From assembly GCA_030153385.1 (NCBI GenBank), contig JASKJN010000003.1, positions 1 to 50,423 of the forward strand: 50,423 nucleotides of DNA, read 5' to 3'. This document shows, one piece after another, positions 1 through 9,332 of the stretch (position 1 is its first letter; each line of letters begins with the position of its first letter). The notes beneath the pieces are model-generated. The model was not told where the DNA came from, searched no databases, and worked only from the letters and a program-made list of their open reading frames with translations. The position numbers were made by a program, and so were the translations under genes. The stretch is from Archaeoglobaceae archaeon. Its GTDB lineage: Archaea > Halobacteriota > Archaeoglobi > Archaeoglobales > Archaeoglobaceae.

Positions 1-1
1 T

Positions 2-127
2 GAAAAGTTGCCTCATGCAAAACACGTGGTTGTTGGAAGCCCATCAGTTCCTACCGATCTGTATCTCAAAAGAATTATGGGTGCAGAAGAAGAGGGAGGA
101 ACAATTATTGTCGGTTTCGAACTGTGA
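2..127 (+). CDS. C-terminal fragment of a CDS truncated by the window start (…KLPHAKHVVVGSPSVPTDLYLKRIMGAEEEGGTIIVGFEL*)
   Basis: Open frame from base 2 to the TGA at 125-127 with protein-like composition; family not recognised. Confidence 0.5.
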   Translation, partial: EKLPHAKHVVVGSPSVPTDLYLKRIMGAEEEGGTIIVGFEL

Positions 128-180
128 TAATTGCTTTTGCTGTGCAGAAGAAGCGGATCTAAGGTATACTAGGAGAAAGG

Positions 181-1974
181 TTAGTGAAACTTGCCTCTTC
201 CAAGAACCAACACGAAGCTTGCAGAAACTCCGGCCATTAAAACAATATCCGCTATATCTGTTTCGAGTTCTTTCGGCCTTTTTATCAAGCTTCTATTTTT
301 TGGAATCTGGCTATTCTGGTCTGAGCTATTCAGGTTATCTAAATTTTCAGGGGTAGAATTCAGCTGTTCATTTGAGCTTAGGTTTTGTTCTTCGTGAGAA
401 TCTGTGTAATTGTGGTTCTCAGTATCTGAAATTTCTTCTGTGGAGTTAGAAGGGGCGTCTTCTGTCTCATTCAATTGCTCTGTTTCGTTAAGCTCCAGCG
501 TTTGATTTACTGTTTGATTTACGATGAGATATGCACTGTATACATATGGATTTATGGGTTCTCCGTTATCTGCATCCATTCTCTTCATTTTGACAGTTAT
601 TTCAGTGTCTCCTTCTGAGAGAGCTTTCAGAGTGATCGTTGCGATTTCCACTCTGCTCACACCCTTTCCAATAAATCCTTTCAGATCTATGGCACTGAAC
701 CTCGCATGATCCTTTGAAATCACTTTGTAAGTCTCGTAAGCCCATTCCGGGAAATAGATGCGATAAATTTCTGCCACAGACTTATTGGTGAGATATATGG
801 CCAGATCATAAGCACTTAGCCCATCATCTGCAAAACTCAGCAATATTCTGTAATTCACGAGCTCCCCCTGGTCAGCTGTTTGATCTGTGGGTTCGAAGAA
901 AAGAATAGATTTCGATTTTATCTGCGTGTTTTTTGTGATCCTTATATATTTTACAATTAATATATCATCCTGTGCATAAAATTCTTTCGCCGCCGGATCT
1001 TTGGGATCCAGATCGTAGTACAGGTAGGCAAAACTTTTCGGTTCATATTTCCTGTACGTTAGCATGGTATCGCGGATGTACAGTTTGTATTCTCCCTCGC
1101 TTAAGCCAGCGGTTTCTATCATGATATTTGCTTCTCCTTTCTCATTCAGCTCAACAACTCTGACCGTTTTGTAGTTCTCACCAACGAGGGTTAAAACGAT
1201 TCCTTTGTAGTATGTTCCACCATAACCTTCTCCTACCCTATTTGTCGAGATCCCGATCCTGATCGGATCCCCCGCCATGATTTCTTCGGGAACTTGAACT
1301 GAAAGTCTTGGTTTTGCAACTTCTACGGTTAAAACTCTGCTGTCGAAGATTTTGCCCTTGTAGTTGAGCGTAATCTCCATTGCATATATTCCGGGCTTTA
1401 AAGCATAGTCTATATCCTTTGTTTCCTCGTATCTCTCCCTCAAATTCAATTCAAGCTTTGCTAAATTCTTATATGGTTTAAATTCCTCTTTGGAAGTAAA
1501 TCTGAAATTCAGACCGATGAACTTGAACGAAAGACTCGTAACACTCTCATCTGGAGTGTCTACATACACATTTACGAGTGTTTTTCCCTGATACGGCACT
1601 TCCGGAATATCTATCTTTGTTATTTTTGGTTTTACCACTTTGAACTGTTTAAAAAACTCCTTTGTGGTGCTATTTTCAATCAAATTAACCTTAACCAGAT
1701 AAACCCCATCTTCCCAGTCCTCAGGGATCTGGAAGTCGAATGATTCATCGAAAATCTGAACTGAGTCGTTCTCATAAAGCCATTGCCCCACACCGCCGGA
1801 TCCTTTTACAAGGATCTCCAGGAAATTTGGTAGGTCGGAAAGGACTGTTACTCTAATTCGAATCAGATCTTCAGGGGCAACAATGTCTTTGTCTAACGTT
1901 ATATATACTTCTGTTTTTCCTGAAACGGGGATTATGAGCATTATTATTAGTATGAGCATTATGGAGAGTCTCAC
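181..1974 (-). CDS. Exported/cell-surface protein with signal peptide, cohesin-like domain, sequon-rich stalk and C-terminal TM
   Basis: N-terminal MRLSIMLILIIMLIIPVSG signal; cohesin-like stretch (DQTADQGELVNYRILLSF…ARFSAIDLKGFIGKGVSRVEIATITLKALSEGDTEITV); N-x-S/T-rich region; terminal hydrophobic segment. Confidence 0.75.
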   Translation of the reverse strand: MRLSIMLILIIMLIIPVSGKTEVYITLDKDIVAPEDLIRIRVTVLSDLPNFLEILVKGSGGVGQWLYENDSVQIFDESFDFQIPEDWEDGVYLVKVNLIENSTTKEFFKQFKVVKPKITKIDIPEVPYQGKTLVNVYVDTPDESVTSLSFKFIGLNFRFTSKEEFKPYKNLAKLELNLRERYEETKDIDYALKPGIYAMEITLNYKGKIFDSRVLTVEVAKPRLSVQVPEEIMAGDPIRIGISTNRVGEGYGGTYYKGIVLTLVGENYKTVRVVELNEKGEANIMIETAGLSEGEYKLYIRDTMLTYRKYEPKSFAYLYYDLDPKDPAAKEFYAQDDILIVKYIRITKNTQIKSKSILFFEPTDQTADQGELVNYRILLSFADDGLSAYDLAIYLTNKSVAEIYRIYFPEWAYETYKVISKDHARFSAIDLKGFIGKGVSRVEIATITLKALSEGDTEITVKMKRMDADNGEPINPYVYSAYLIVNQTVNQTLELNETEQLNETEDAPSNSTEEISDTENHNYTDSHEEQNLSSNEQLNSTPENLDNLNSSDQNSQIPKNRSLIKRPKELETDIADIVLMAGVSASFVLVLGRGKFH

Positions 1975-2064
1975 ATGTTGCTGTTGATCGTATCATTTTT
2001 AAGCCATTCTTTCCAAAGTGAAATTCTTGGAATAAAATTTTAAACAGTTGAGCCCAATTTTTTT

Positions 2065-2826
2065 ATGTCAAATGTAATTACCGCTCGAAGAGGGCATGTT
2101 TTAGTTGTACAGCTGAACAGAAGCGAAAAGAGAAATGCGATAAATTTTGAAATGGCTGAAAAGCTCGAAGAAATCTGGAAGGATTTTGAAAAGGATGATG
2201 AACTTTACGTTGGAATTATTGCGGGCTCGGGAGGTAATTTCTGTGCTGGAGCGGATCTTGGCGATCTGAAGAATTTGATGAGTAGGGCGATGAAACCTGA
2301 GGGTCCGCTTGGATTTACGAGAATGATCCTTTCAAAACCCGTAATTGCGGCGATCTCGGGATACTGTGTCGCTGGCGGTCTGGAAATAGCCCTCTGGGCA
2401 GATTTCAGAATTGCAGAAGAGAATGCAAAGTTTGGATTCCTTGAAAGACGTTTTGGAGTTCCTTTGATAAACGGTGGCACCCAGAGACTGCCAAGGATTG
2501 TTGGACTAGGTAATGCGTTATACCTGATCCTAACTGGAAAGCTGATCTCTGCTCGGGAAGCATTGGAGATCGGGCTTGTCAATGAAGTTGTCGAGAATGG
2601 AAGAGCTCTTGAGAGAGCAATAGAAATCGCAGAACTAATAGCCTCCTATCCTCAATTGGCACTCAGAAATGACAGAAAAAGTGTATATTCGGGATTAGGA
2701 AAACCTCTAAAGGAAGCTCTCTTAATCGAGGCGGAGATCGGCGTTGAGACGTTGGAAAATGGGGAACTATATAGGGAGGCGGAGAGGTTTGTGAAAAATG
2801 GCAAAGGAAGGCATGGAAAGATGTAA
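2065..2826 (+). CDS. Enoyl-CoA hydratase/isomerase (crotonase) family protein
   Basis: Crotonase hallmarks: LNRSEKRNAIN, AGSGGNFCAGADL, AAISGYCVAGGLEIALWADFRIAEENAKFGF. Confidence 0.9.
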   Translation: MSNVITARRGHVLVVQLNRSEKRNAINFEMAEKLEEIWKDFEKDDELYVGIIAGSGGNFCAGADLGDLKNLMSRAMKPEGPLGFTRMILSKPVIAAISGYCVAGGLEIALWADFRIAEENAKFGFLERRFGVPLINGGTQRLPRIVGLGNALYLILTGKLISAREALEIGLVNEVVENGRALERAIEIAELIASYPQLALRNDRKSVYSGLGKPLKEALLIEAEIGVETLENGELYREAERFVKNGKGRHGKM

Positions 2827-2878
2827 GAAATTTTTGTTTTTTGTCAAAACTTAAAAAATTTTTTAAACCCAGCGTTGG

Positions 2879-3445
2879 ATGTTGAACATGCTAATCGAAG
2901 TCAGATTTCATGGAAGAGGAGGACAGGGAGTGGTAACAGCAGCGGACTTTTTGGCAGTAGCAGGGTTTAAAGAAGGCTACTATACGCTATCATTTCCCAC
3001 TTTTGGTGCTGAAAAGAGAGGGACACCAGTGGCATCGTTTCTCAGGATCTCAGATGAGCCAATTGTTGTCAGAGACGAGATCTATCAGCCAGACTATGTT
3101 GTGGTATTAGATCCAAGCCTTTTTGAATCTGTAAATGTTACATCTGGTTTAAAATCCGACGGCATGCTCATTGCGAATTATCCCAAAGGCCCCGAAGAAT
3201 TGAAGGCTAAAGCCAATATCAAATCCAAAGTGGCGACGATAAATGCGACTAAGCTTGCAATTGAGATCCTTGGAAGACCCATAACCAATACCGCAATGGT
3301 TGGGGCATTTGCAGGAGCTACAGGAATTTTAAAGCTTGAAACTTTGAAGAAAACTGTAGAAGAGTTTTTCAAAGGAGCTCTTATAGAGAAAAACAAACTC
3401 ATCATAGAGCAGGCTTACAACCAGATGAGGGAGGTGTGCAGATGA
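2879..3445 (+). CDS. porG: Pyruvate/2-oxoacid:ferredoxin oxidoreductase gamma subunit
   Basis: IEVRFHGRGGQGVVTAADFLAVAGFKEG… typical gamma subunit; first gene of a gamma-delta-alpha-beta operon. Confidence 0.9.
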   Translation: MLNMLIEVRFHGRGGQGVVTAADFLAVAGFKEGYYTLSFPTFGAEKRGTPVASFLRISDEPIVVRDEIYQPDYVVVLDPSLFESVNVTSGLKSDGMLIANYPKGPEELKAKANIKSKVATINATKLAIEILGRPITNTAMVGAFAGATGILKLETLKKTVEEFFKGALIEKNKLIIEQAYNQMREVCR

Positions 3446-3735
3446 AGTTGAAGATAAATCTTGGAGCAATTTCGGAACCGCTTCAGTCTGAAAATTTTAA
3501 AACAGGAGACTGGGGGACTGAATGGGCTCAAGTTGATAAGGAGAAATGCACTGCCTGCAGAATATGTGAGCAGTTCTGTCCCGAAGGATGCATAGAGGTT
3601 AAGGAGTTGGGGGATGAGAAGTTTGCAGTCGTAGATTACAATTACTGCAAGGGATGCGGTGTATGTGCCTCTGTTTGTCCTCAGGAGGCGATAAAAATGG
3701 AGACTAAGGAAATTTTCAAGTTTGATGCCTACTGA
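3442..3735 (+). CDS. porD: Pyruvate/2-oxoacid:ferredoxin oxidoreductase delta subunit (2x[4Fe-4S])
   Basis: Two CxxCxxCxxxCP motifs (CTACRICEQFCPEGCI, CKGCGVCASVCPQEAI); operon position. Confidence 0.92.
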   Translation: MKLKINLGAISEPLQSENFKTGDWGTEWAQVDKEKCTACRICEQFCPEGCIEVKELGDEKFAVVDYNYCKGCGVCASVCPQEAIKMETKEIFKFDAY

Positions 3736-3748
3736 GGTGGTTTGGATG

Positions 3749-4912
3749 ATGAAAGTTGTGAGAGGCTTTTATTCAGTTGCTCATGCCGTTAAACTTTGCA
3801 GACCAAATGTTATCTGTGCTTATCCAATAACTCCCCAAACCGAGATCGTTGAGAATATTGCGGAAATGTATGCGAATGGAGAGTTCGAGAATTGCAGATA
3901 TATAACCGCAGAATCAGAGTTCGCAGCAGCAAGCATCCTCGTTGGAGCGTCAGCAGCAGGAGCGAGAACATTTACAGCGACCTGCAGTCAAGGGCTGATT
4001 CTGATGAGTGAAGTCCTTTTTAATGCAGCGGGAATGAGGTTACCCATCGTTCTTGTGAATACAAATCGAGCATTGTCCGCACCTTTAAGCATCTGGAACG
4101 ATTTGCAGGACAGCATGGCTCTGAGAGACGCGGGGATCATTCAGTTATATGTGGAGAACAATCAAGAAGCCCATGACGCAATTCCACAGGCTTACAAAAT
4201 AGCAGAAAACAGAAAAGTCCTTCTGCCATTCATGGTTTGCATGGACGGATTCAAGCTAACCCATGCCTATGAGCCCGTAGACCTTCTCGATCAATCTCTG
4301 GTGGACAACTTCTTGCCTCCTTACAAGCCCGAGGCTTATCTCACGACGAAAAAGCCACTCGCATTCGGATGCTATGCCCCACCACACGTATACATGGAGT
4401 TCAGAGTGGCAATGCAGAATGCAATGGAGAGGGCAAAATCAGTTATGAGAGATGTCTTTAGGGAGTGGGCAGAAGTCTCTGGCAGGAACTGGGGTGGGCA
4501 TCTGGAAGTTGTGCATCCAGATGCGAAGTTTTTTGTTGTCTCGATGGGATCTATCGTCGGTCTTTTGAGGAAGGTGGTTGAAGAATTGCGAAAAGAAGGG
4601 ATTGATGTTGGCTTGATAAAGCTCAGAACTTTCAGACCGTTTCCAGCAGAAGATCTTAGGAAGGAGTTGAGCTCTGCGGAGAAGATCATAGTGCTCGATC
4701 GTTCTATTAGCTTGGGCTATGAAGGTAACCTATCGATAGAGCTGAAGTCCGCTCTTTACGGATTTTCTGCTGAAATCATTTCGATGGTCATTGGTCTGGG
4801 AGGCAGGGACATACCCAAGGAATTTCTAAAGGATCTCATAAAAAATGCAATTCTTGGCAAGGAGGGTAGTGGTTTCAAGGGAGTTAAGGAGTTTGAGGAG
4901 GTGATCCCATGA
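3749..4912 (+). CDS. porA: Pyruvate/2-oxoacid:ferredoxin oxidoreductase alpha subunit
   Basis: YPITPQTEIVENIAE…ESEFAAASILVGASAAGARTFTATCSQGL; start chosen at internal Met (ORF opens at 3722). Confidence 0.92.
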   Translation: MKVVRGFYSVAHAVKLCRPNVICAYPITPQTEIVENIAEMYANGEFENCRYITAESEFAAASILVGASAAGARTFTATCSQGLILMSEVLFNAAGMRLPIVLVNTNRALSAPLSIWNDLQDSMALRDAGIIQLYVENNQEAHDAIPQAYKIAENRKVLLPFMVCMDGFKLTHAYEPVDLLDQSLVDNFLPPYKPEAYLTTKKPLAFGCYAPPHVYMEFRVAMQNAMERAKSVMRDVFREWAEVSGRNWGGHLEVVHPDAKFFVVSMGSIVGLLRKVVEELRKEGIDVGLIKLRTFRPFPAEDLRKELSSAEKIIVLDRSISLGYEGNLSIELKSALYGFSAEIISMVIGLGGRDIPKEFLKDLIKNAILGKEGSGFKGVKEFEEVIP

Positions 4913-5790
4913 GATACTTCGGCAGAGGTCACGGAGCCTGTCCCGGCTGTGGACTTGCCATTGCTGTTCGCAATGTTTTGAACGCTCTCGAGGGAAAGTG
5001 CTTCGTTGCAAACTCAACAGGATGCTTAGAGATCATCAGTTCCCAGTACGGTAAGAACGCCTGGGGGGTGCCATATATTCACTCGCTGTTCGACAATACA
5101 GCAGCTGTGGCAAGCGGTATTTCCGAGGCGCTCAAGGCACTAAGGAGAGAAGACGAGGGAAAGGTTGTAGTTTTAGCGGGAGATGGTGCGACCGCGGACA
5201 TAGGGCTAACTCTTCACGGGATGTTCGACAGAAATCATGATGTCATCTACATATGTCTCGACAATGAAGCCTATCAAAACACGGGACACCAGCAGAGTGG
5301 TCTAACGCCCCTTGGCGAGGCTACAACCACGACACCCGCTGGAAAGCTTCAGCTCGGAAAGATGGGAAGGAAGAAGGACATGGTTGCAATTGCCTTGGCC
5401 CACGGATCGCCCTATGTGGCAACCTCAAGTGCTGTTCTCCCAGCGGATATAAGAAGAAAGGTCAAGAAGGCTGCGAGCATTGAAGGAGCGAAGTATATTC
5501 AGATCCACTGCCCATGCGTGACGGGATGGGGTATTGAAGGAAAAGACGTCGTGAAGGTTGGCAATCTGGCAATAGAAACAGCCCTTTACCCGATTGTCGA
5601 GTTCGAGAATGGAAAACTGATAACAGCAAGGAAAATAAGAGACAGAAAACCAGTTGAGGAGTATCTGAAGCTCCAGCGCAGGTTCAGACATCTCTTTGTG
5701 GATCCGAGGGGAAGGGAAATAATTGCGGAAATTCAGAAAATTGCAGACCACAATGCTGAGAAATACGGGCTCGATCTGAAGAAAGATTAA
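4909..5790 (+). CDS. porB: Pyruvate/2-oxoacid:ferredoxin oxidoreductase beta subunit (TPP-binding)
   Basis: GHGACPGCGLAIAVRNVL, GDGATADIG, NEAYQNTGHQQSG; ATGA overlap with porA. Confidence 0.93.
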   Translation: MRYFGRGHGACPGCGLAIAVRNVLNALEGKCFVANSTGCLEIISSQYGKNAWGVPYIHSLFDNTAAVASGISEALKALRREDEGKVVVLAGDGATADIGLTLHGMFDRNHDVIYICLDNEAYQNTGHQQSGLTPLGEATTTTPAGKLQLGKMGRKKDMVAIALAHGSPYVATSSAVLPADIRRKVKKAASIEGAKYIQIHCPCVTGWGIEGKDVVKVGNLAIETALYPIVEFENGKLITARKIRDRKPVEEYLKLQRRFRHLFVDPRGREIIAEIQKIADHNAEKYGLDLKKD

Positions 5791-5836
5791 CCCTTTTTTT
5801 GCTTAAATTTAAAAACAGTTCTTCGATCTGCACGCG

Positions 5837-6846
5837 ATGGGTATTGAATTCCACGACCCAGAAAAAAGCTTGAAGAATTTTTTTAGGGAAGGCATATTTT
5901 CCCAAATAACGCTTTCTTTGCTAACTGCAACTGTAATAAGTTCATATCTTGCTCTTGCAGGTGCAAGCCCTCTTCAAATAGGGGTTCTGGTTGCAATACC
6001 CTATCTTACGACCACAACTCAAGTAGTATCAGCCAAATTTATTGAAAAGAGAAGCAGAAAGAGAATTGCAGTTTTTGCAAGTTTCGTCGCAAACAATTCG
6101 ATTTTGGCAATTACGATCTCATCCCTTTTAGACGGGTCATATGAAGTGTTTGCATTCGCAATATTTTATCTAATCTTCAACATCTTCGAAGATCTGCTAA
6201 CCGTAACTTGGAGTTCATGGATGAGAGACCTCATTTTTGGAGCTAAAATGGGTGAAACTCTCTAAAAGATTGGCCTATGGGAAAATTGCAGCTATTCCTG
6301 TGTTTATTCTGCAGATATGGCTATTTGAAAGATTTGACAAGTCCGCTTTTCCTATTCTTTTCTTCATCGCTCTCCTCACGGGAATTGCGAGTGTTTATTT
6401 CTTAAGGAACATCGAAGACGTAAAGTCGAGGAGAATAAGCGAGCCAAAGTTAATTGCCCCGCTAAAGAATAAAAATTTTCTTAAATGGTCTTTATTAAAT
6501 TCCGCTTTTTGCTTCTCACTGAGCGCTTCGCGCACGTTCTTTGCGGTTTTATGCGATCGGCAACTGGATGCAAGATCTCTTCTCCGCCTTAGGAAGCATT
6601 TTTGGAGGGGTAATGCTCGCAAAGCTCGCATTGCTTGGAAGCTATTCCTTCTTTATATTGTTTGCAATGTCAATCCTTCTCTCAATAGTCTTATTCCCTC
6701 TGCTAAGATTATACGATGAATTTGGACAGCCAACGAGAAATGCGGTTATAAGTCTTCCAAGGCTGTTTTTGGAGGATTTAAGTTTGTGTCGAGGAATCGC
6801 AAAGTCTACGTTTTTTAGACTAAAAAAGGATAGGGATGAGCTTTAG
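5837..6846 (+). pseudogene. Frameshifted MFS-type transporter
   Basis: Consecutive hydrophobic ORFs in three different frames (5837-6265, 6237-6719, 6541-6846) join into one transporter-like polypeptide. Confidence 0.75.
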
Positions 6847-6926
6847 ATTTCAAATTTAAAATCATTAATTTATCTATTTCGTAGCAAAAAATTTATATCA
6901 CTTGCGAGAAGCATCTCAAAATTGAT

Positions 6927-7574
6927 ATGATCGAGATGCTAAAAGCTTTAGCTTTAATGAATGCTTCACGGGAAGTCGTTAAGGTTAGCTGTAAGGATCT
7001 CGGAGAAAAGCTGGGTCATAGCACGCAAACTGCATCGAGAAGATTGAAAGAACTCGAAGATCATGGACTCATAGAGCGCACGGTTACAAAAAATGGACAG
7101 TTTATCGCCATAACTGAAAAAGGAATGGACATGCTCTTCGCAGAATATTCAGATTACCGAAAGATCTTCGAGAATGCAAACAGCATAAAGCTCCACTGCA
7201 CAGTTTTCAGCGGTCTTGGTGAAGGAAGCTACTACGTTTCTCTTGAAGGATATAGAAGGCAGTTTAAAGAGAAGTTAGGCATTGATCCGTTTCCTGGGAC
7301 TCTTAACCTCAGAGTTGCCAAAGAAGATTTGATAATTAAAAAGAGGCTTGATAAGGAGGAAGGAATTAAAATAGAAGGTTTTTCTGCTGAAAATAGGACT
7401 TTTGGCCCTGCAAAGGCATTTAAATGCAAGGTTAACGGTTATCCGGCTTTTATTGTCATACCACAGAGAACTCATTACCCTGGAGATGTGCTCGAGATCA
7501 TTTCTGACAAAAAGCTGAGAGATGTTTTGAATCTGAAGGACGGAGATATCGTCGAATTGGAGGTGATCTTATGA
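6927..7574 (+). CDS. rbkR: HTH domain + CTP-dependent riboflavin kinase (RbkR-type)
   Basis: N-terminal winged-HTH (KDLGEKLGHSTQTASRRLKELEDHGLIER) followed by archaeal riboflavin kinase domain (GLGEGSYYVSLEGYRRQFKEKLGIDPFPGTLNLRV); next to ribB. Confidence 0.88.
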   Translation: MIEMLKALALMNASREVVKVSCKDLGEKLGHSTQTASRRLKELEDHGLIERTVTKNGQFIAITEKGMDMLFAEYSDYRKIFENANSIKLHCTVFSGLGEGSYYVSLEGYRRQFKEKLGIDPFPGTLNLRVAKEDLIIKKRLDKEEGIKIEGFSAENRTFGPAKAFKCKVNGYPAFIVIPQRTHYPGDVLEIISDKKLRDVLNLKDGDIVELEVIL

Positions 7575-8275
7575 TTGAAGAAGCCTTAAAGGCCTTCAGA
7601 AAAGGTAAACCTGTGCTTATTTTCGACTTCGAAGATCGGGAAGGCGAAACAGACATCGCAATTCCAGCACAGTTCGTGAAGCCACGAGAGGTTGCGATGA
7701 TGCGAATCGACGGAGGGGGGCTTATCTGCGTCGCTATTCACCCGTTAGCTGCTAAAAGGTTAGGTTTACCATTCATGCACGATGTTTTAAAAGCTGCAAG
7801 CGAAAAGATTCCAACCCTCTCGTCGATTTCCAATTTCGACATAAAGTATGACACAAGGAGCTCATTCTCAATCTGGGTCAACCACAGGGACACTTTCACT
7901 GGGATCACGGATGTTGACAGGGCAAAGACAATAAGAAGGATCGGGGAAGTGGTAGATATCGTTATGATGAACGAAAAGTTTGACTTTGGGAGAGAGTTCA
8001 GAAGCCCGGGACATGTTGCAATTCTTAGGGCTTCAGAAAATCTGACTTACGAGCGTGTTGGGCAGACAGAGCTCAGTGTAGCCTTAGCGGAGATGGCTGG
8101 AATAGCTCCTGCTGTTGCAATTTGCGAAATGCTTGACAGCGAGACAGGAAAAGCTTTGAGCAAGAAAAAAGCAATGGAGTATGCAGAAGAGAGAGGAATT
8201 CCATTCGTTGAAGGAAAAGAGATTGTTAAGCACTATAAGGAGTTCCGGGAAGTTAAGGCGAAGCTTTTTATCTAA
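7571..8275 (+). CDS. ribB: 3,4-dihydroxy-2-butanone 4-phosphate synthase
   Basis: FDFEDREGETDIAIPAQF, DGGGLICVAI, DRAKTIRRIGE, FRSPGHVAILRA; ATGA overlap with upstream kinase. Confidence 0.92.
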   Translation: MIEEALKAFRKGKPVLIFDFEDREGETDIAIPAQFVKPREVAMMRIDGGGLICVAIHPLAAKRLGLPFMHDVLKAASEKIPTLSSISNFDIKYDTRSSFSIWVNHRDTFTGITDVDRAKTIRRIGEVVDIVMMNEKFDFGREFRSPGHVAILRASENLTYERVGQTELSVALAEMAGIAPAVAICEMLDSETGKALSKKKAMEYAEERGIPFVEGKEIVKHYKEFREVKAKLFI

Positions 8276-9246
8276 TCAATCATTTTTAGCGTCTCTCTGA
8301 CTGCCTTATTCAGCGCTATCTCTCCGATCGATCTCATGTGTCTGCATGCGCTCAGCAGACTCTCCAACCCCAGGCGATACTGCGATGAGCCTTCGATACT
8401 CTCTATCATTTCATTCTCAATTTTTTCGAGGAACTCGATGGACTCTTCGGATAGCTCAAGATCAGAATTGAAATAAGCCTTAGAGGTCATTTCAAAGGCG
8501 TTTAATAAGTTTTCAAGGAATTTTTTCAGAATCCCCTTCTCTTTGCTGTCTTTCAGTTCTACAATGTAGTTTGAGAATTTCTCAAGGTTGTCGAGGATCT
8601 CCTCGATCAGTTTCGCAACCGTTCTTATTCCTAAGATCAGCCTCAACTCGTTCCACTTCGCAGGACTCGAGAACTCTCGAAGAAGTCTATGCTCCTGCCT
8701 GACTGCTAGAAGGTAAAGCCTGTCAGAATCAACTTCCAAATTCTTAATCTCATTAAAGGCTGAAAGATCATTTTTGAGCAGTGCATCCAAAAGCATGTGG
8801 ATCATAGTAAAAACGATCTGGGTCATTCTCCTTACTACTCCGAAAACGTCGAAGTCTGTTACAGTTAAGCACCTGAGCAACACCCTCTCGCTTGCATCTA
8901 TTATCTCGATACCGATAAGAGATTTCACGATTTCGCTGATCTTTGCAATAAGCCTTGGGTTTAGATTTTTGTCAGTTATGATGATTTCATCAATTCCCTG
9001 AATATAAAGCGCATATATAAATCTCCGCAAAAATTTTTCATCGTATCTTCGCAGATTTTCGATCTCAGCCCTCGAGAGCTTTAAGTCTTCTTTGAACCCC
9101 TTTGGATATAGCGTTATGACTTTACCTTCAACCTCGAGAATAACCTCGTCCCCTTGGCTCAGTTGATTTGCCTTAACCCACTCCTTCGGCAGACTTACCA
9201 TGAAGCTCGATCCACCGATCAGCTGAAGCTTTCTCGTCTGCATCAT
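8272..9246 (-). CDS. PhoU/AbrB-domain phosphate uptake regulator-like protein
   Basis: N-terminal SpoVT/AbrB-like segment (GGSSFMVSLPKEWVKANQLSQGDEVILEVEG) and helical PhoU-like remainder. Confidence 0.8.
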   Translation of the reverse strand: MMQTRKLQLIGGSSFMVSLPKEWVKANQLSQGDEVILEVEGKVITLYPKGFKEDLKLSRAEIENLRRYDEKFLRRFIYALYIQGIDEIIITDKNLNPRLIAKISEIVKSLIGIEIIDASERVLLRCLTVTDFDVFGVVRRMTQIVFTMIHMLLDALLKNDLSAFNEIKNLEVDSDRLYLLAVRQEHRLLREFSSPAKWNELRLILGIRTVAKLIEEILDNLEKFSNYIVELKDSKEKGILKKFLENLLNAFEMTSKAYFNSDLELSEESIEFLEKIENEMIESIEGSSQYRLGLESLLSACRHMRSIGEIALNKAVRETLKMID

Positions 9247-9332
9247 ACATAGGAATAATAAGAGGTTAAAATAGCTTTCTATTTTGTAGTTGTTCTACGA
9301 TTGATACAAATACCTTCACAAGCTTTTTTAAA

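Noticed and set aside
15-356. 113-aa plus-strand ORF at the window start
   Set aside because: Overlaps the frame of the truncated upstream CDS (2-127) and the antisense surface-protein gene; composition not protein-like.
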